Part shown: positions 56,262 to 64,000 of the stretch, piece after piece | How positions within the stretch are numbered: position 1 is the stretch's first letter | How the letters are laid out: every line of letters starts with the position of its first letter | Origin: Marinobacter sp. ANT_B65 | Lineage (GTDB): Bacteria > Pseudomonadota > Gammaproteobacteria > Pseudomonadales > Oleiphilaceae | Direction: 5' to 3' | DNA: 64,000 nucleotides | Assembly: GCF_002407605.1 (NCBI RefSeq) | Contig: NZ_NXGV01000001.1 | Location: 554,894-618,893, forward strand | Program-made: the position numbers and the translations under genes | Notes under the pieces: model-generated | Databases searched by the model: none | What the model saw: the letters and a program-made list of their open reading frames with translations, nothing else | Told to the model about the DNA's origin: nothing

Positions 56262-56603
56262 ATGAGTGATAAAGACAGTATTCTGACCGTTGAGGTAATG
56301 GACTCCGATGGCAGCACCTTTACCCTTCACGAGGTGTGCGAACGGGGAGAGTGCCACGCGGAGTTTGTAATCAAACTTGTGAATTACGGCATAATTTCAC
56401 CGGTAGAGCCTTCAGCTGAGGCCCGTCAGTGGCTGTTTGATGTAGCGGCACTTGCCCGCTTACACAAAGCCCGGCGTCTGCAAAGAGACCTGAAAATGAA
56501 TCTTCCAGGGCTGGCTATGTCTCTGGAACTGCTGGATGAAGTTCAGGAAATGCGCCGGGAAGTGGCGCGACTAAACCATCGGCTGCAGCAGTTGTTGGAC
56601 TGA
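56262..56603 (+). CDS. cbpM: Chaperone modulator CbpM (MerR-like)
   Basis: 113 residues. MerR-like helix-turn-helix core FTLHEVCERGECHAEFVIKL with VNYGIISPV, followed by a C-terminal helix (LELLDEVQEMRREVARLN). The family binds the J domain of CbpA and inhibits it. It lies directly behind cbpA and ends at a strong terminator hairpin. Confidence 0.9.
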   Translation: MSDKDSILTVEVMDSDGSTFTLHEVCERGECHAEFVIKLVNYGIISPVEPSAEARQWLFDVAALARLHKARRLQRDLKMNLPGLAMSLELLDEVQEMRREVARLNHRLQQLLD

Positions 56604-56610
56604 CTCCTGA

Positions 56611-56631
56611 CCGGGGGAGCCGCTCCCCCGG
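56611..56631. terminator. Bidirectional intrinsic terminator after cbpM
   Basis: CCGGGGGAGC and GCTCCCCCGG are perfect inverted arms of ten bases around a central C (about 9 bp of usable stem). On the plus strand the stem is followed by TTATTTCTTTTCTT. It separates cbpAM from the convergent DUF6435 gene, whose stop codon is directly adjacent. Confidence 0.85.
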
Positions 56632-56805
56632 TTATTTCTTTTCTTCCAGTGCCTGAAGCTCTGCGTATATTTTCTCAGCTTCCTCTGTCAGTGTTCCATA
56701 GGTTCTGAGATCACCATTGCGCTGCGCGCTCAGGGCTTTGGCCAGCTTGTCTTCGTAAGCTTTCTGCAGTTTCTTTTTCGGATCACCTTTTAAAAAACCC
56801 AACAT
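56632..56805 (-). CDS. DUF6435 family small protein
   Basis: 57 residues: MLGFLKGDPKKKLQKAYEDK, then a helical acidic part ending in QALEEKK. The DP-KKKLQKAYE start and the RNGDLRTYGTLTEEAEKIY part match DUF6435 as I remember it. The start ATG is at 56805, read on the minus strand. It is soluble, of unknown function, and convergent with cbpM, from which a strong terminator separates it. Confidence 0.8.
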   Translation of the reverse strand: MLGFLKGDPKKKLQKAYEDKLAKALSAQRNGDLRTYGTLTEEAEKIYAELQALEEKK

Positions 56806-56903
56806 GTTTCTGCACCTGATTTGCTTGATGGTTCAGTTCTTTACGCTTTCAAATCCATAAAGTTCACAAAAAGTTCATGAACAACGACTGGACATGTTTA
56901 ATA

Positions 56904-56950
56904 TTTGGGATTATTTTCCCATTTATAAGTTTTGGGAAAATAATCCCAAA
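56904..56950. repeat. 47-bp inverted repeat with two operator-like arms over the DUF5666 promoter
   Basis: Left arm 56904-56921 (TTTGGGATTATTTTCCCA) and right arm 56933-56950 (TGGGAAAATAATCCCAAA) are exact reverse complements around an 11-bp spacer. Each arm also contains TGGGA-N6-TCCCA. Fitted to sigma-70 spacing, TTCCCA (56916-56921) could serve as -35 and AATAAT (56939-56944) as -10, with 17 bp between, so the arms would cover the promoter of the first DUF5666 lipoprotein gene 60 bp downstream. Confidence 0.8.
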
Positions 56951-57009
56951 AAGTAAGGTGGTCGAAATCGGCTGTCTATTGGGTGCATGAGCGAACCTGG
57001 AGAAAAACG

Positions 57010-58443
57010 ATGAAGCGAAATCCCTTATCAGTGGCAATGAAGATGGTCATAACCGGTGCAATGCTTGGCTCCCTTGTGGCCTGCGGTGGTGGTGGTTCGG
57101 ATGGCTCTCCCGCTACAGCCGGAACGTCCTCCGGCACAAGTGTAGGTGCGGTAACCGGATTTGGCAGTGTTTATGTGAATGGAACCCGGTTTGAAACCAA
57201 CGGCAGCGTAGACAGTGATGATGGCGTTGGCCGGGAGGATCAGCTTGAAAAAGGCATGATTCTTCACGTCAGGGGCGACTGGGACGGTAGTGGCCAGGGC
57301 CGTGCTGATCAGGTCGGTTATGATGATACCCTTCGGGGGCCAGTCTCCGGCATGAGCTGGGACGATGTGGCCCGAACAGGAACCCTCACTATGCTGGGGC
57401 AGAGCATCACACTGGATAGCAGAACAGTGTTCCGGGGTGCCACTGCAGACGCAATTAACGGCAACCCCCAAGGCTATCGGGTGCGTGTCAGTGCCTGGCG
57501 GCTGGATGATGGCAGCTTCCGGGCAAGCTTTGTAGGTGCCCGTGCCATTGGCCTGAGTTTTGATGACAACAACGAAGTCGAGATCGAAGGGGTTGTCGCT
57601 AACCTCGATAGCAGCGCACAAACTTTCACAATCAATGGATACTCCGTTGATTACACCAGTGCAGTGGCAGACGATGATTTCTCTCTCGACAGACTGGCTA
57701 ATGGAATCGTTGTCGAGGTTGAGGGCTATCTCAATGGCAATACCATCATGGCAGAAGAGGTCGATGATGAAGACGTCTGGTTCGATGACACTGATGACGT
57801 TGAGATTTCCGGGATGATCTACAATTTCGATGCTGCCAGTCGCCAGTTTTCCATTAATGGTGTGACAGTTCAGGTTAACGGTGGCACCGGGTTTGATGAT
57901 CTTCGTGAAAGCGGTCTGGCCGATGGCCTGTTCGTAGAAGCAGAAGGCGACTTCCAAAATGGCATTCTTTTAGCTGAAGAAATCGAGGGACAGGCGTCTG
58001 ATGCTGAGTTGGGTGGCCGGATTGAATCCATAGACCTGACAAGTGAATCCCTGATCGTTAGCGGTGTTCGTGTTCAGCTCACCGCAAATACCCTTATCGT
58101 TGATGATGACGACAGTCGCCGCAGCCGGGCGCAGGACATTCAGAGCCTTCAGGTAGGTGATTACCTGGAGATAGAGGGGCGTCAGCGCAGCACGGAAAAC
58201 GGGTTCCTTGAAGCCTTGAGCATTGAGCGAGAAGACGACGATGACGATGATAGCTACGAACTTGAAGCTCGTGTGAGTGGGGTCAGTTCGGATTCTATCA
58301 CCATCATGAACCTCGAAATCCTGCTGAACGGCTATGGAACCTCCGGAGCGCAGGTTGGTGATGGAGTAGAAGTTGAATATCGCCGCAATAGTGGTGGCCA
58401 GTTCGAACTGACAGAAGATGTCGATGTTGACGATGACGACTGA
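57010..58443 (+). CDS. DUF5666 repeat lipoprotein, Asp-rich (copy 1)
   Basis: 477 residues. Signal peptide with lipobox (LVACGGGG; Cys near residue 25). The mature part has several DUF5666-like beta repeats with the pattern FTINGYSVDY... VEVEGYLNGNTIMAEEV and ends in a strongly acidic tail (DVDVDDDD); further Asp clusters occur inside. The fold is probably of small beta barrels; calcium or metal binding is only suggested by the acidity. GGAG lies eight bases before ATG 57010. It has a promoter with a large inverted repeat upstream and a terminator behind it. Confidence 0.85.
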   Translation: MKRNPLSVAMKMVITGAMLGSLVACGGGGSDGSPATAGTSSGTSVGAVTGFGSVYVNGTRFETNGSVDSDDGVGREDQLEKGMILHVRGDWDGSGQGRADQVGYDDTLRGPVSGMSWDDVARTGTLTMLGQSITLDSRTVFRGATADAINGNPQGYRVRVSAWRLDDGSFRASFVGARAIGLSFDDNNEVEIEGVVANLDSSAQTFTINGYSVDYTSAVADDDFSLDRLANGIVVEVEGYLNGNTIMAEEVDDEDVWFDDTDDVEISGMIYNFDAASRQFSINGVTVQVNGGTGFDDLRESGLADGLFVEAEGDFQNGILLAEEIEGQASDAELGGRIESIDLTSESLIVSGVRVQLTANTLIVDDDDSRRSRAQDIQSLQVGDYLEIEGRQRSTENGFLEALSIEREDDDDDDSYELEARVSGVSSDSITIMNLEILLNGYGTSGAQVGDGVEVEYRRNSGGQFELTEDVDVDDDD

Positions 58444-58452
58444 TTAGCCATC

Positions 58453-58483
58453 GCCGGGCCGGGTCAGGAAACCCTGGCCCGGC
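58453..58483 (+). terminator. Terminator after the first DUF5666 gene
   Basis: GCCGGGCC (58453-58460) pairs with GGCCCGGC (58476-58483); an inner GGGT/ACCC adds four base pairs with a one-base bulge. CTTCTGGCTTTT follows. This separates the lipoprotein from the DUF6502 gene, which should therefore have its own promoter in the 41 bp that follow. Confidence 0.75.
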
Positions 58484-58505
58484 CTTCTGGCTTTTAGCAT
58501 CGATA

Positions 58506-58521
58506 TGGGAATACAATCCCA
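58506..58521. promoter_or_regulatory. Operator-like palindrome at the DUF6502 promoter
   Basis: TGGGAATACAATCCCA, extended to TGGGAATACAATCCCAAA, equals the right arm of the 56904-56950 repeat at 16 of 18 positions. It contains a good -10 element (TACAAT, 58512-58517). The predicted start of transcription falls at the ATG (58525), and no ribosome-binding site precedes it, so the mRNA may be leaderless. No convincing -35 was found. Confidence 0.65.
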
Positions 58522-58524
58522 AAC

Positions 58525-59370
58525 ATGAAAAAGACCAACCCCTTGCACCAAGCGCTGTTTCGCATTCTGCGCCCTTTGGCGAGGCTGCTGTTGCGGAACG
58601 GTATTCCTTTCGGGGAGTTCTCCGAGTTGGTAAAGCGTGCCTATGTGGAAGCCGCTCTGGAGGATTTCACCGACGGGCGGCGAAAGCCCACGGATTCCCG
58701 TGCCGCCGTGATGACCGGGCTTACTCGAAAGGAGGTGAAGAAGCAGCGGGAAGCTCTGGTCGGGGAACCCACCGGAGCGCACGACAGGCTCCACGCCAAC
58801 CGCGCGTCCCGTGTGGTTTCCGGATGGGTCCATGATGTCGACTTTCTGGGCTCAGATGGTGAACCGGCCATGCTGGCGTTCGACGGTCCCCTGAGTTTCA
58901 GCGAGCTGGTCAAACAGTACAGTGGTGATATGCCTCCCCGCGCCGTGCTGGATGAGCTACTCCGGGTGGGTGTGGTTTCGGTAGATGGAGAGTCAGGAAG
59001 GCTGATACTGCGGCAAAGGGCTTATGTCCCTGCTGGGGACAGCGAGGAGATGCTCCGGATTTTTGGGGAAGACGTATCCGATCTCATAGCGACAATTGAT
59101 CACAATCTGGTCAGAAATGAACTCGGTCGGCCAGCGCTGTTTCAGAGGACTCTGACTTACAACAACATTCCTCCGGAAACGATGGACCGCTGGCGCCAGT
59201 ATGCAGCTGAGCAGTCTCAGGCAATGCTGGAACAACTGGACAAATGGCTTGGGCCCCATGATCGGGATATATCGGGACAAGAGCCGGGTTGTGACTCAGA
59301 GGATTCGGTTCGAACCGGCGTGAGTGTCTTCTTTTTTGAAGATGTGGGTAAAAGCCCTGAAGGAGAATGA
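58525..59370 (+). CDS. DUF6502 family protein, putative regulator
   Basis: 281 residues, soluble. The N-terminal third (HQALFRILRPLARLLLRNG, FSELVKRAYVEAA) leads into a helix-turn-helix-like segment (SRAAVMTGLTRKEVKKQREAL, near residues 68-88). The middle (LSFSELVKQYSGDMPPRAVL; VGVVSVDGESGRLILRQRAYV) and a C-terminal helical region follow. The family is of unknown function. An operator-like palindrome abuts the start, and the flanking genes encode DUF5666 lipoproteins, so a transcriptional role controlling them is likely (inference). It overlaps or abuts the truncated copy downstream. Confidence 0.85.
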   Translation: MKKTNPLHQALFRILRPLARLLLRNGIPFGEFSELVKRAYVEAALEDFTDGRRKPTDSRAAVMTGLTRKEVKKQREALVGEPTGAHDRLHANRASRVVSGWVHDVDFLGSDGEPAMLAFDGPLSFSELVKQYSGDMPPRAVLDELLRVGVVSVDGESGRLILRQRAYVPAGDSEEMLRIFGEDVSDLIATIDHNLVRNELGRPALFQRTLTYNNIPPETMDRWRQYAAEQSQAMLEQLDKWLGPHDRDISGQEPGCDSEDSVRTGVSVFFFEDVGKSPEGE

Positions 59371-59375
59371 TCATT

Positions 59376-59777
59376 ATGAGTCCCTTGAGGCAGTCGAACA
59401 CTGTTTGTCGCTGGGAGCCAACAGAGTTGGCAAGTACCATTCTTTCTGCGGCTGCCCGGCAAGTGATTCGTGCCTGGATCAGTTCTAGAGAATTTCTCGA
59501 CGATCATCATGATCCCGTCATGTTGATGATGGACACTCAGGCGGCGAATTCGTTTGCCCAACTTGTTCGGTCTGCCAGTCCCGAATTGGCGCCGCTGGCG
59601 GTTCTGAACGAATTGCTTAGCAAAGGTGTGGTCGAGCCTCTTGATAACAGCTACCTGTTGCTGAGACGCAGTGTTTACAAACCATCGCAGCCCCGACGTC
59701 AGAGTGATCACCGGATCAACCGAATACTCGGAGCTGACGAAGCTATTCCTCGTCGGCGCTTCAACGACATTTATTGA
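59376..59777 (+). CDS. Truncated DUF6502-like protein
   Basis: 133 residues from ATG 59376 (AGGAG ten bases upstream; ATG 59367 is an alternative with poor spacing). The segment MDTQAANSFAQLVRSASPEL, then LAVLNELLSKGVVEPLDNSYLLLRRSVYKP aligns with the middle of the full DUF6502 protein (LSFSELVKQYSGDMPPRAVLDELLRVGVV; GRLILRQRAYVP). The N-terminal HTH-like part and most of the C-terminal region are missing. It may be a decayed duplicate or a small partner that retains a dimerisation region. It is tightly placed between the full gene and the second lipoprotein. Confidence 0.7.
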   Translation: MSPLRQSNTVCRWEPTELASTILSAAARQVIRAWISSREFLDDHHDPVMLMMDTQAANSFAQLVRSASPELAPLAVLNELLSKGVVEPLDNSYLLLRRSVYKPSQPRRQSDHRINRILGADEAIPRRRFNDIY

Positions 59778-59817
59778 AGAATACCGGCCCCCAATGCCGG
59801 ACAGGGAGACAGACTCA

Positions 59818-61299
59818 ATGAAACGGCAATTCCGCAATCGCGTGCTCGGACTGGCAGCCGGTACGGTGGCCTTCGGTGTGATTTCTGCGTGTGGAGGTGC
59901 CGGTGGTGGCGGCCTGGATATAGCAGACGGCGGAATTCGTGGCACAGGCTCGAGCGTTGGGCCGGTTTCGGGGTTTGGTAGTGTATTTGTTAATGGTGTG
60001 AAGTTCAGCACTGATCGCAGCGTTCGCGGCGACGATGGTATCGATCAGGAAGGCCAGCTTGTAGTGGGTATGATCCTGAGGGTTGAAGGGGAGTGGAGAG
60101 CCTCGGGACTTGGTGATGCTGAAAGTGTCGAATATGACGATACCCTGCGGGGAATTATGCAGGTTGTGAGCCCCTGGGACCCTATAAGCAAAACCGCGAC
60201 GATCAGAATCCTGGAACAGACCGTCAGAATTGATTCCCAGACTGTGGTCAAGGGCGCGCAGGTAACTGATCTTTCGGGCGGTGATTTTGTCCGCATGTCT
60301 GGATGGAGACTCCCCAATGGAGAGTTTCGTGCCAGCTACCTGGGACTCCGGACACTGGACAACAGCGATGATTTTGATGCTCTGAACGAGGTTGAACTGG
60401 AAGGTGTTGTTTCTGACTTCACTGGAACCGGCTTCCGCATAGGATCCCAGGTGGTGAATTATTCTGGTGCGATGCTTGACGGGCTGGCCCCGGCATCGCT
60501 TCGGGATGGCGTTGCTGTGGAAGTTGAGGGCTATCTCTCCGGCGGCACTCTCATGGCTCAGGAACTCAGGCCAGACGATGCTCGCCGCTACCGCCCTGCC
60601 ACGGACAATGACACTGAATTCGTAGGGCCCGTTTCAGCTGCCTACAACCAGGCAACGGGTACATTGACGGTCAATGGTGTGCCCGTTCAGGTTACCAGTG
60701 ACACAGTGTTTGATGGTCTGACAGGGCCCGGCGACCTTGTTCAGGGAGTGCTGGTGCAAGTTGATGGTCGTTTCGAGAGCGATGGGTCGGTTACTGCTGA
60801 AGAAATTGAGTCGCGTGAAGCTGACTCGGAAGTGCAGGGTGGCCCCGCGCAGGAAATAGATTCAAACCTGAGTCAGTTCAAAATCGGAGGCGTTCTTGTA
60901 CAGGTTACGCCACTGACCATCATTACCGATGATGATGATACCCGACTGTCTTTTGGGGCTCTTGAAGCGAATAGTGAGCTTGAGATTGATGGTATTGAAC
61001 GGGTGAGCGATAACGGTCAGGTTTTCCTGGAGGCCCTGAAAATCGAGCGGGATGATGATTCACCCGATGATAGTTTCGAATTGGCCGGTCGAGTCTCCGA
61101 AATGGTGGGTGATCGCATCCAGGTGCTGGGGGTCGAGTTATCTATTACTACTGACACCGAGTTTGATGCAATTTCACGGGGTGAGCTTCAGGGGCTTGTT
61201 GATGAGGGTAAACGGCCGAAAGTCGAAGTTGAATATGGAGTTTCAGGCTCGCGCTACGTCATCGATGAAATCGAGCAAGAAGAAGACAATGACGACTGA
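59818..61299 (+). CDS. DUF5666 repeat lipoprotein, Asp-rich (copy 2)
   Basis: 493 residues. Signal peptide with lipobox (VISACGGAG). It parallels copy 1 along its length: VGPVSGFGSVFVNGVKFSTD against VGAVTGFGSVYVNGTRFETN, and EYDDTLRG against GYDDTLRG. Repeats again carry VEVEGYLSGGTLMAQEL patterns, and the tail is acidic (EIEQEEDNDD). GGGAG lies about ten bases before ATG 59818. It is probably co-transcribed with the DUF6502 genes; no copy of the palindrome precedes it. Confidence 0.83.
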   Translation: MKRQFRNRVLGLAAGTVAFGVISACGGAGGGGLDIADGGIRGTGSSVGPVSGFGSVFVNGVKFSTDRSVRGDDGIDQEGQLVVGMILRVEGEWRASGLGDAESVEYDDTLRGIMQVVSPWDPISKTATIRILEQTVRIDSQTVVKGAQVTDLSGGDFVRMSGWRLPNGEFRASYLGLRTLDNSDDFDALNEVELEGVVSDFTGTGFRIGSQVVNYSGAMLDGLAPASLRDGVAVEVEGYLSGGTLMAQELRPDDARRYRPATDNDTEFVGPVSAAYNQATGTLTVNGVPVQVTSDTVFDGLTGPGDLVQGVLVQVDGRFESDGSVTAEEIESREADSEVQGGPAQEIDSNLSQFKIGGVLVQVTPLTIITDDDDTRLSFGALEANSELEIDGIERVSDNGQVFLEALKIERDDDSPDDSFELAGRVSEMVGDRIQVLGVELSITTDTEFDAISRGELQGLVDEGKRPKVEVEYGVSGSRYVIDEIEQEEDNDD

Positions 61300-61426
61300 C
61301 TACAAAACCTGTACACAAATACGCCCCTTGTCGGTTCGGGTTTTGCTATACATATGGACACGCTTCGCAGGGACGCTGTAGCCGGGACTGCAGGAAGCAT
61401 GGCGCATAACCATTAGCGGAGTCCGT

Positions 61427-63367
61427 ATGTCTTTTTGTTTCGTCCGGCGGCTGATCTCAAGCCGCCTCCTTCGGCCAGTGTTCATCGTGCTGGTGGTGAC
61501 AGGTCTGGTTCAGGTGGGGGTCAGTCAGTGGTTGATTTCCAGCCAGGTTGAGCGACTGGTAGAAACCGCAGGCTCAGCTCTTGAAGCCAATAGTGACCAG
61601 ATCAGTGACTCCTTCGTCGATACCCGGGAGGATGTTCGCTCCCGCCTTGAAACCATGCGGCAGAAGACCACGAATGAATTATCCACCGAACTGACCCGCC
61701 AGCAGACTGCTCAACAGGAACGGGTCGCTGGCAACGTTAAAACCGCGGTTATGGCAGAAGCCCAGGGGCTAGCGGATGTGCTTGCGGCTGTGGCCGCTCC
61801 ATTGATCTGGGACCGTGATGTGCCTCGTCTTACCGACCTTGTGGAACTGGCAGATGCACGGGAATCGGTTCTGTTCGCTGTCTATTACGACCAGTACGGT
61901 GAGCGCCTCACCCGCTATGTGGATCGCTCTGATGACCGGGTGCGCAATCTGATGGAGCAGGGGGAAGGCCGTGGTGCGGTGAATCGTGTTCTGGATGCAG
62001 CAAGCCGTGACCCGGATGTGGTGATCATTTCCGCGGATATTGCTCCGCAGGGATCGGCTATAGGCCAGCTGAAACTGGGGTTGTCACTTGGAGGTATTAA
62101 CCGGGATCTGAACGTGCTGGAAGAGGAATTCAGCGCCACAATAACCGGCAGTATTGACGCGCTCCGGGGCACTCTGAAAGCAGAAACCGAACAGGTGAAT
62201 CAGCGCCTTCAGCAGCAGCTTGCTGCCATGGACTCAGACACCCGGTCAGGAATTCAGAGCACGGTGGCAGCATTGAATAGGGAGGCTTCCAGTCTGTCGA
62301 ACAGCCTCAGCCTGCTGTTGATCGGCTCGGTGGTCGTGCTGATCGTGCTGGTGGCACTGGTGCTGGGCAGCAGTCTGCTGCCCCGGGTGTTCAGGCTGAG
62401 CTCGGCAATCTGGAATATTGCCGATGGTGAGGCGGATCTGACCCGCCGGGTCTCCATGAAAGGAAACGATGAACTCACAGAGATGGCTCAGGGTGTGAAT
62501 CGTTTTATCGCCCGTATTCAGGAGCTGGTCTCGGACGTTATGGAATCTGCTGAATCGGCTGCGGGCCAGGCTCAGGCCCAGGGTGACATAAGTCGTTCTG
62601 CGGTAGCTGCAGTGAATCGGCAGGAACAGGAAGTGGCCGAGGTGTCGGAAACCATGAGTACCATGTCCCGCAGTATTTCCAGCGTGGCTGATAGTATTCA
62701 GGATATTGCCGGCTCGGTTAGCAATGTCAGTTCCGAGAGTGAGGCCACGGCCGGAATTTCCCGGGACGTGCGAAACCGGCTGGAGCAGGTTGTCCTGAAC
62801 GTGGAGCAGGCAGTGGAAGCTGTCAGCCAGCTGGCAAGTCAGAGTAAGGAAATCGGCTCGGTGCTGTCGGTGATTGGTGCCATAGCTGAGCAGACCAACC
62901 TGCTGGCATTGAATGCCGCGATAGAAGCAGCTCGTGCCGGTGAGTCTGGCAGGGGGTTTGCTGTGGTGGCCGATGAGGTGCGTACTCTTGCGAGCCGCAC
63001 ACAGACCTCTACCACAGAGATTCAGTCCATTATTGAGCGCTTGCAGCAAGGCAGCCAGCAAGCGGTCAGTGTGATCGGCGACGTGTCGGGACAGGTTGCC
63101 GAATCCTCATCGGAATTCCGTCGGGCTGATGATCATTTTGAACGTATCAATCAGCTGCTAAGCAGTCTGCAGGATCGTGCCCTTGCGATATCCTCTGTGG
63201 CTGAAGAGCAGGGGCAGCATGCCAGCGAAGTCAGTGTAAGCGTGAACGATATTGCCGCCTCATCCCGGGAAACCGTGGAAGCGATTGAGCGTTCCGATGA
63301 AGCCAGTGGTCAGATTGCCCGGACACTTGCATCCCTGAAACATAAAACGTCACAATTCAGGGCATAA
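61427..63367 (+). CDS. Methyl-accepting chemotaxis protein
   Basis: 646 residues. TM1 ([20 protein letters not shown]), a periplasmic region of about 255 residues with a long coiled coil and a small sensor (about 130-220; [17 protein letters not shown]), TM2 ([19 protein letters not shown]), HAMP, and the signalling domain with tip [20 protein letters not shown]. The ligand is unknown. GGAG precedes the ATG. It follows the DUF5666 gene after 127 bp. Confidence 0.92.
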   Translation: MSFCFVRRLISSRLLRPVFIVLVVTGLVQVGVSQWLISSQVERLVETAGSALEANSDQISDSFVDTREDVRSRLETMRQKTTNELSTELTRQQTAQQERVAGNVKTAVMAEAQGLADVLAAVAAPLIWDRDVPRLTDLVELADARESVLFAVYYDQYGERLTRYVDRSDDRVRNLMEQGEGRGAVNRVLDAASRDPDVVIISADIAPQGSAIGQLKLGLSLGGINRDLNVLEEEFSATITGSIDALRGTLKAETEQVNQRLQQQLAAMDSDTRSGIQSTVAALNREASSLSNSLSLLLIGSVVVLIVLVALVLGSSLLPRVFRLSSAIWNIADGEADLTRRVSMKGNDELTEMAQGVNRFIARIQELVSDVMESAESAAGQAQAQGDISRSAVAAVNRQEQEVAEVSETMSTMSRSISSVADSIQDIAGSVSNVSSESEATAGISRDVRNRLEQVVLNVEQAVEAVSQLASQSKEIGSVLSVIGAIAEQTNLLALNAAIEAARAGESGRGFAVVADEVRTLASRTQTSTTEIQSIIERLQQGSQQAVSVIGDVSGQVAESSSEFRRADDHFERINQLLSSLQDRALAISSVAEEQGQHASEVSVSVNDIAASSRETVEAIERSDEASGQIARTLASLKHKTSQFRA

Positions 63368-63523
63368 GCGAATCAGGGCGCTTGGAGCAACCGGGTTAAT
63401 ACTGCCCTTTTTATATTGGAACTTCGGAGGGTATAAAGGGTCTCAGGCAACCTGAGCGATGGTGGAAGCCTTCGTCTGCCGAAAATTATCGCATTACATC
63501 TGTAAAATAAAAGGGATCATAGA

Positions 63524-64000
63524 ATGGGTGAAGCAAAACGCCGCAACCAGACCGGTGCGCCGCAGCCACGGAAAAACAACTCGCGTAAGCCGGTAGTCAT
63601 TGGTATCAGTGTGCTGGTTCTGGCCGCCATTGTTCTGGGTGCTTTTTTCCTTACGGCAGCTCCCAAACCAACCTCGAGTGATCTGCCGGTAGCTGCACCT
63701 GATGCGGAGGCGTTTCCTGCTCAACTGGATCAGTATGGTGTTTCTGTTGGTGCTGACGATGCCCCTGTGGTTGTGCGGGAGTTTGCGGATTTCCAGTGCC
63801 CGGCCTGCGGTACTTTTTCTGAAGCCAGTAAACGTCTGAAACAGGAGTACGTAGAGACGGGGCAAGTTCGGTTTGTGTATTTTGACCTGCCGCTGCGGCA
63901 GCACCAGAATGCATTTCCGGCCGCCGAGGCGGCGCGCTGCGCCGGTGACCAGAATGCTTATTGGGAAATGCACGAACGCCTCTTTGATTCGCAGTCTGAA
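63524..64000 (+). CDS. DsbA-family thiol:disulfide protein (3' end outside window)
   Basis: 159 residues visible, frame still open at the window edge. N-terminal basic region and one membrane helix (VVIGISVLVLAAIVLGAFFL), then a thioredoxin-like fold with active site CPAC (residues 92-95, in ADFQCPACGTF). This matches the membrane-anchored DsbA-like/thioredoxin_4 group acting in the periplasm. AAGGGA lies nine bases before the ATG. The 156-bp gap before it contains a short hairpin (63442-63456, CTCAGG-CAA-CCTGAG) without a U-run. Confidence 0.88.
   Translation, partial: MGEAKRRNQTGAPQPRKNNSRKPVVIGISVLVLAAIVLGAFFLTAAPKPTSSDLPVAAPDAEAFPAQLDQYGVSVGADDAPVVVREFADFQCPACGTFSEASKRLKQEYVETGQVRFVYFDLPLRQHQNAFPAAEAARCAGDQNAYWEMHERLFDSQSE

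Noticed and set aside
57028..57957. Long minus-strand open frame across the first DUF5666 gene
   Set aside because: It mirrors the Asp codons of the real gene and has no ribosome-binding site or recognisable domain.
1..64000. tRNA or rRNA genes, CRISPR arrays, insertion sequences, prophage
   Set aside because: No repeat-spacer pattern, transposase, integrase or recognisable RNA gene was found on reading both strands.

Overview
The window reads as a chromosomal segment of a marine or halotolerant gammaproteobacterium, most likely Marinobacter or a close relative. This is inferred from gene content (ectoine-uptake Ehu system, PHA synthase and depolymerase, OvoA, many GGDEF/EAL proteins, paired DUF6502/DUF5666 genes) and not from any rRNA or other marker gene. 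There are no tRNA or rRNA genes, insertion sequences, prophage genes or CRISPR arrays. Coding density is high, and many genes overlap by ATGA or TGATG.

Layout. 1-306 is the end of alr. 448-3775 encodes a Sel1 lipoprotein overlapped by a Cache-GGDEF-EAL protein. 3896-8469 is a candidate signalling operon: half-size phosphate-binding-like protein, outer-membrane barrel, and a PAS-GGDEF-EAL protein. 8603-12214 has YqeY, two small envelope proteins, and a COG0523 GTPase behind a Zur-like palindrome followed by a CorA-family channel. 12226-15414 is a large GAF/PAS/GGDEF/EAL protein. 15585-19822 has a FrnE-like oxidoreductase, a TPR protein, and ehuB facing ehuCDA. 19968-22373 has small conserved proteins, including a DUF1456 gene that appears to start at ATC, and a medium-chain dehydrogenase.

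22399-28225 (minus strand) is phnD-phnC-phnE-phnE-HAD, preceded by a lipoprotein glycerophosphodiester phosphodiesterase. 28542-33134 has an Hpt-REC-REC protein with degenerate GGDEF/EAL domains and a divergent chemoreceptor. Then come zapE, a four-gene polyamine-type ABC operon ending in a PAS-PAS-GGDEF cyclase (34396-39650), phaC-phaB and phaZ (39655-43676), a Kef-type antiporter with a small membrane protein, and ovoA with a flavin reductase-like gene (45945-48773). 49024-55006 has an SLC13/DASS transporter, a GIDE-LemA fusion protein, and several small conserved families. 55284-56603 is cbpA-cbpM.

56632-61299 is the least explained part. Two DUF5666 Asp-rich lipoproteins flank a full and a truncated DUF6502 gene. 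A near-identical 18-bp palindromic element lies in front of the first lipoprotein gene (two copies, inverted) and directly in front of the full DUF6502 gene, where it contains the likely -10 box. I propose a self-regulating DUF6502/DUF5666 module and treat it as the main candidate for an undescribed system. The window ends with a second chemoreceptor and a truncated DsbA-family gene.

Common theme: five c-di-GMP proteins and two chemoreceptors sit among solute-uptake systems (ectoine, phosphonate, polyamine, dicarboxylate), which suggests surface-attachment and motility decisions tied to nutrient and osmolyte sensing.
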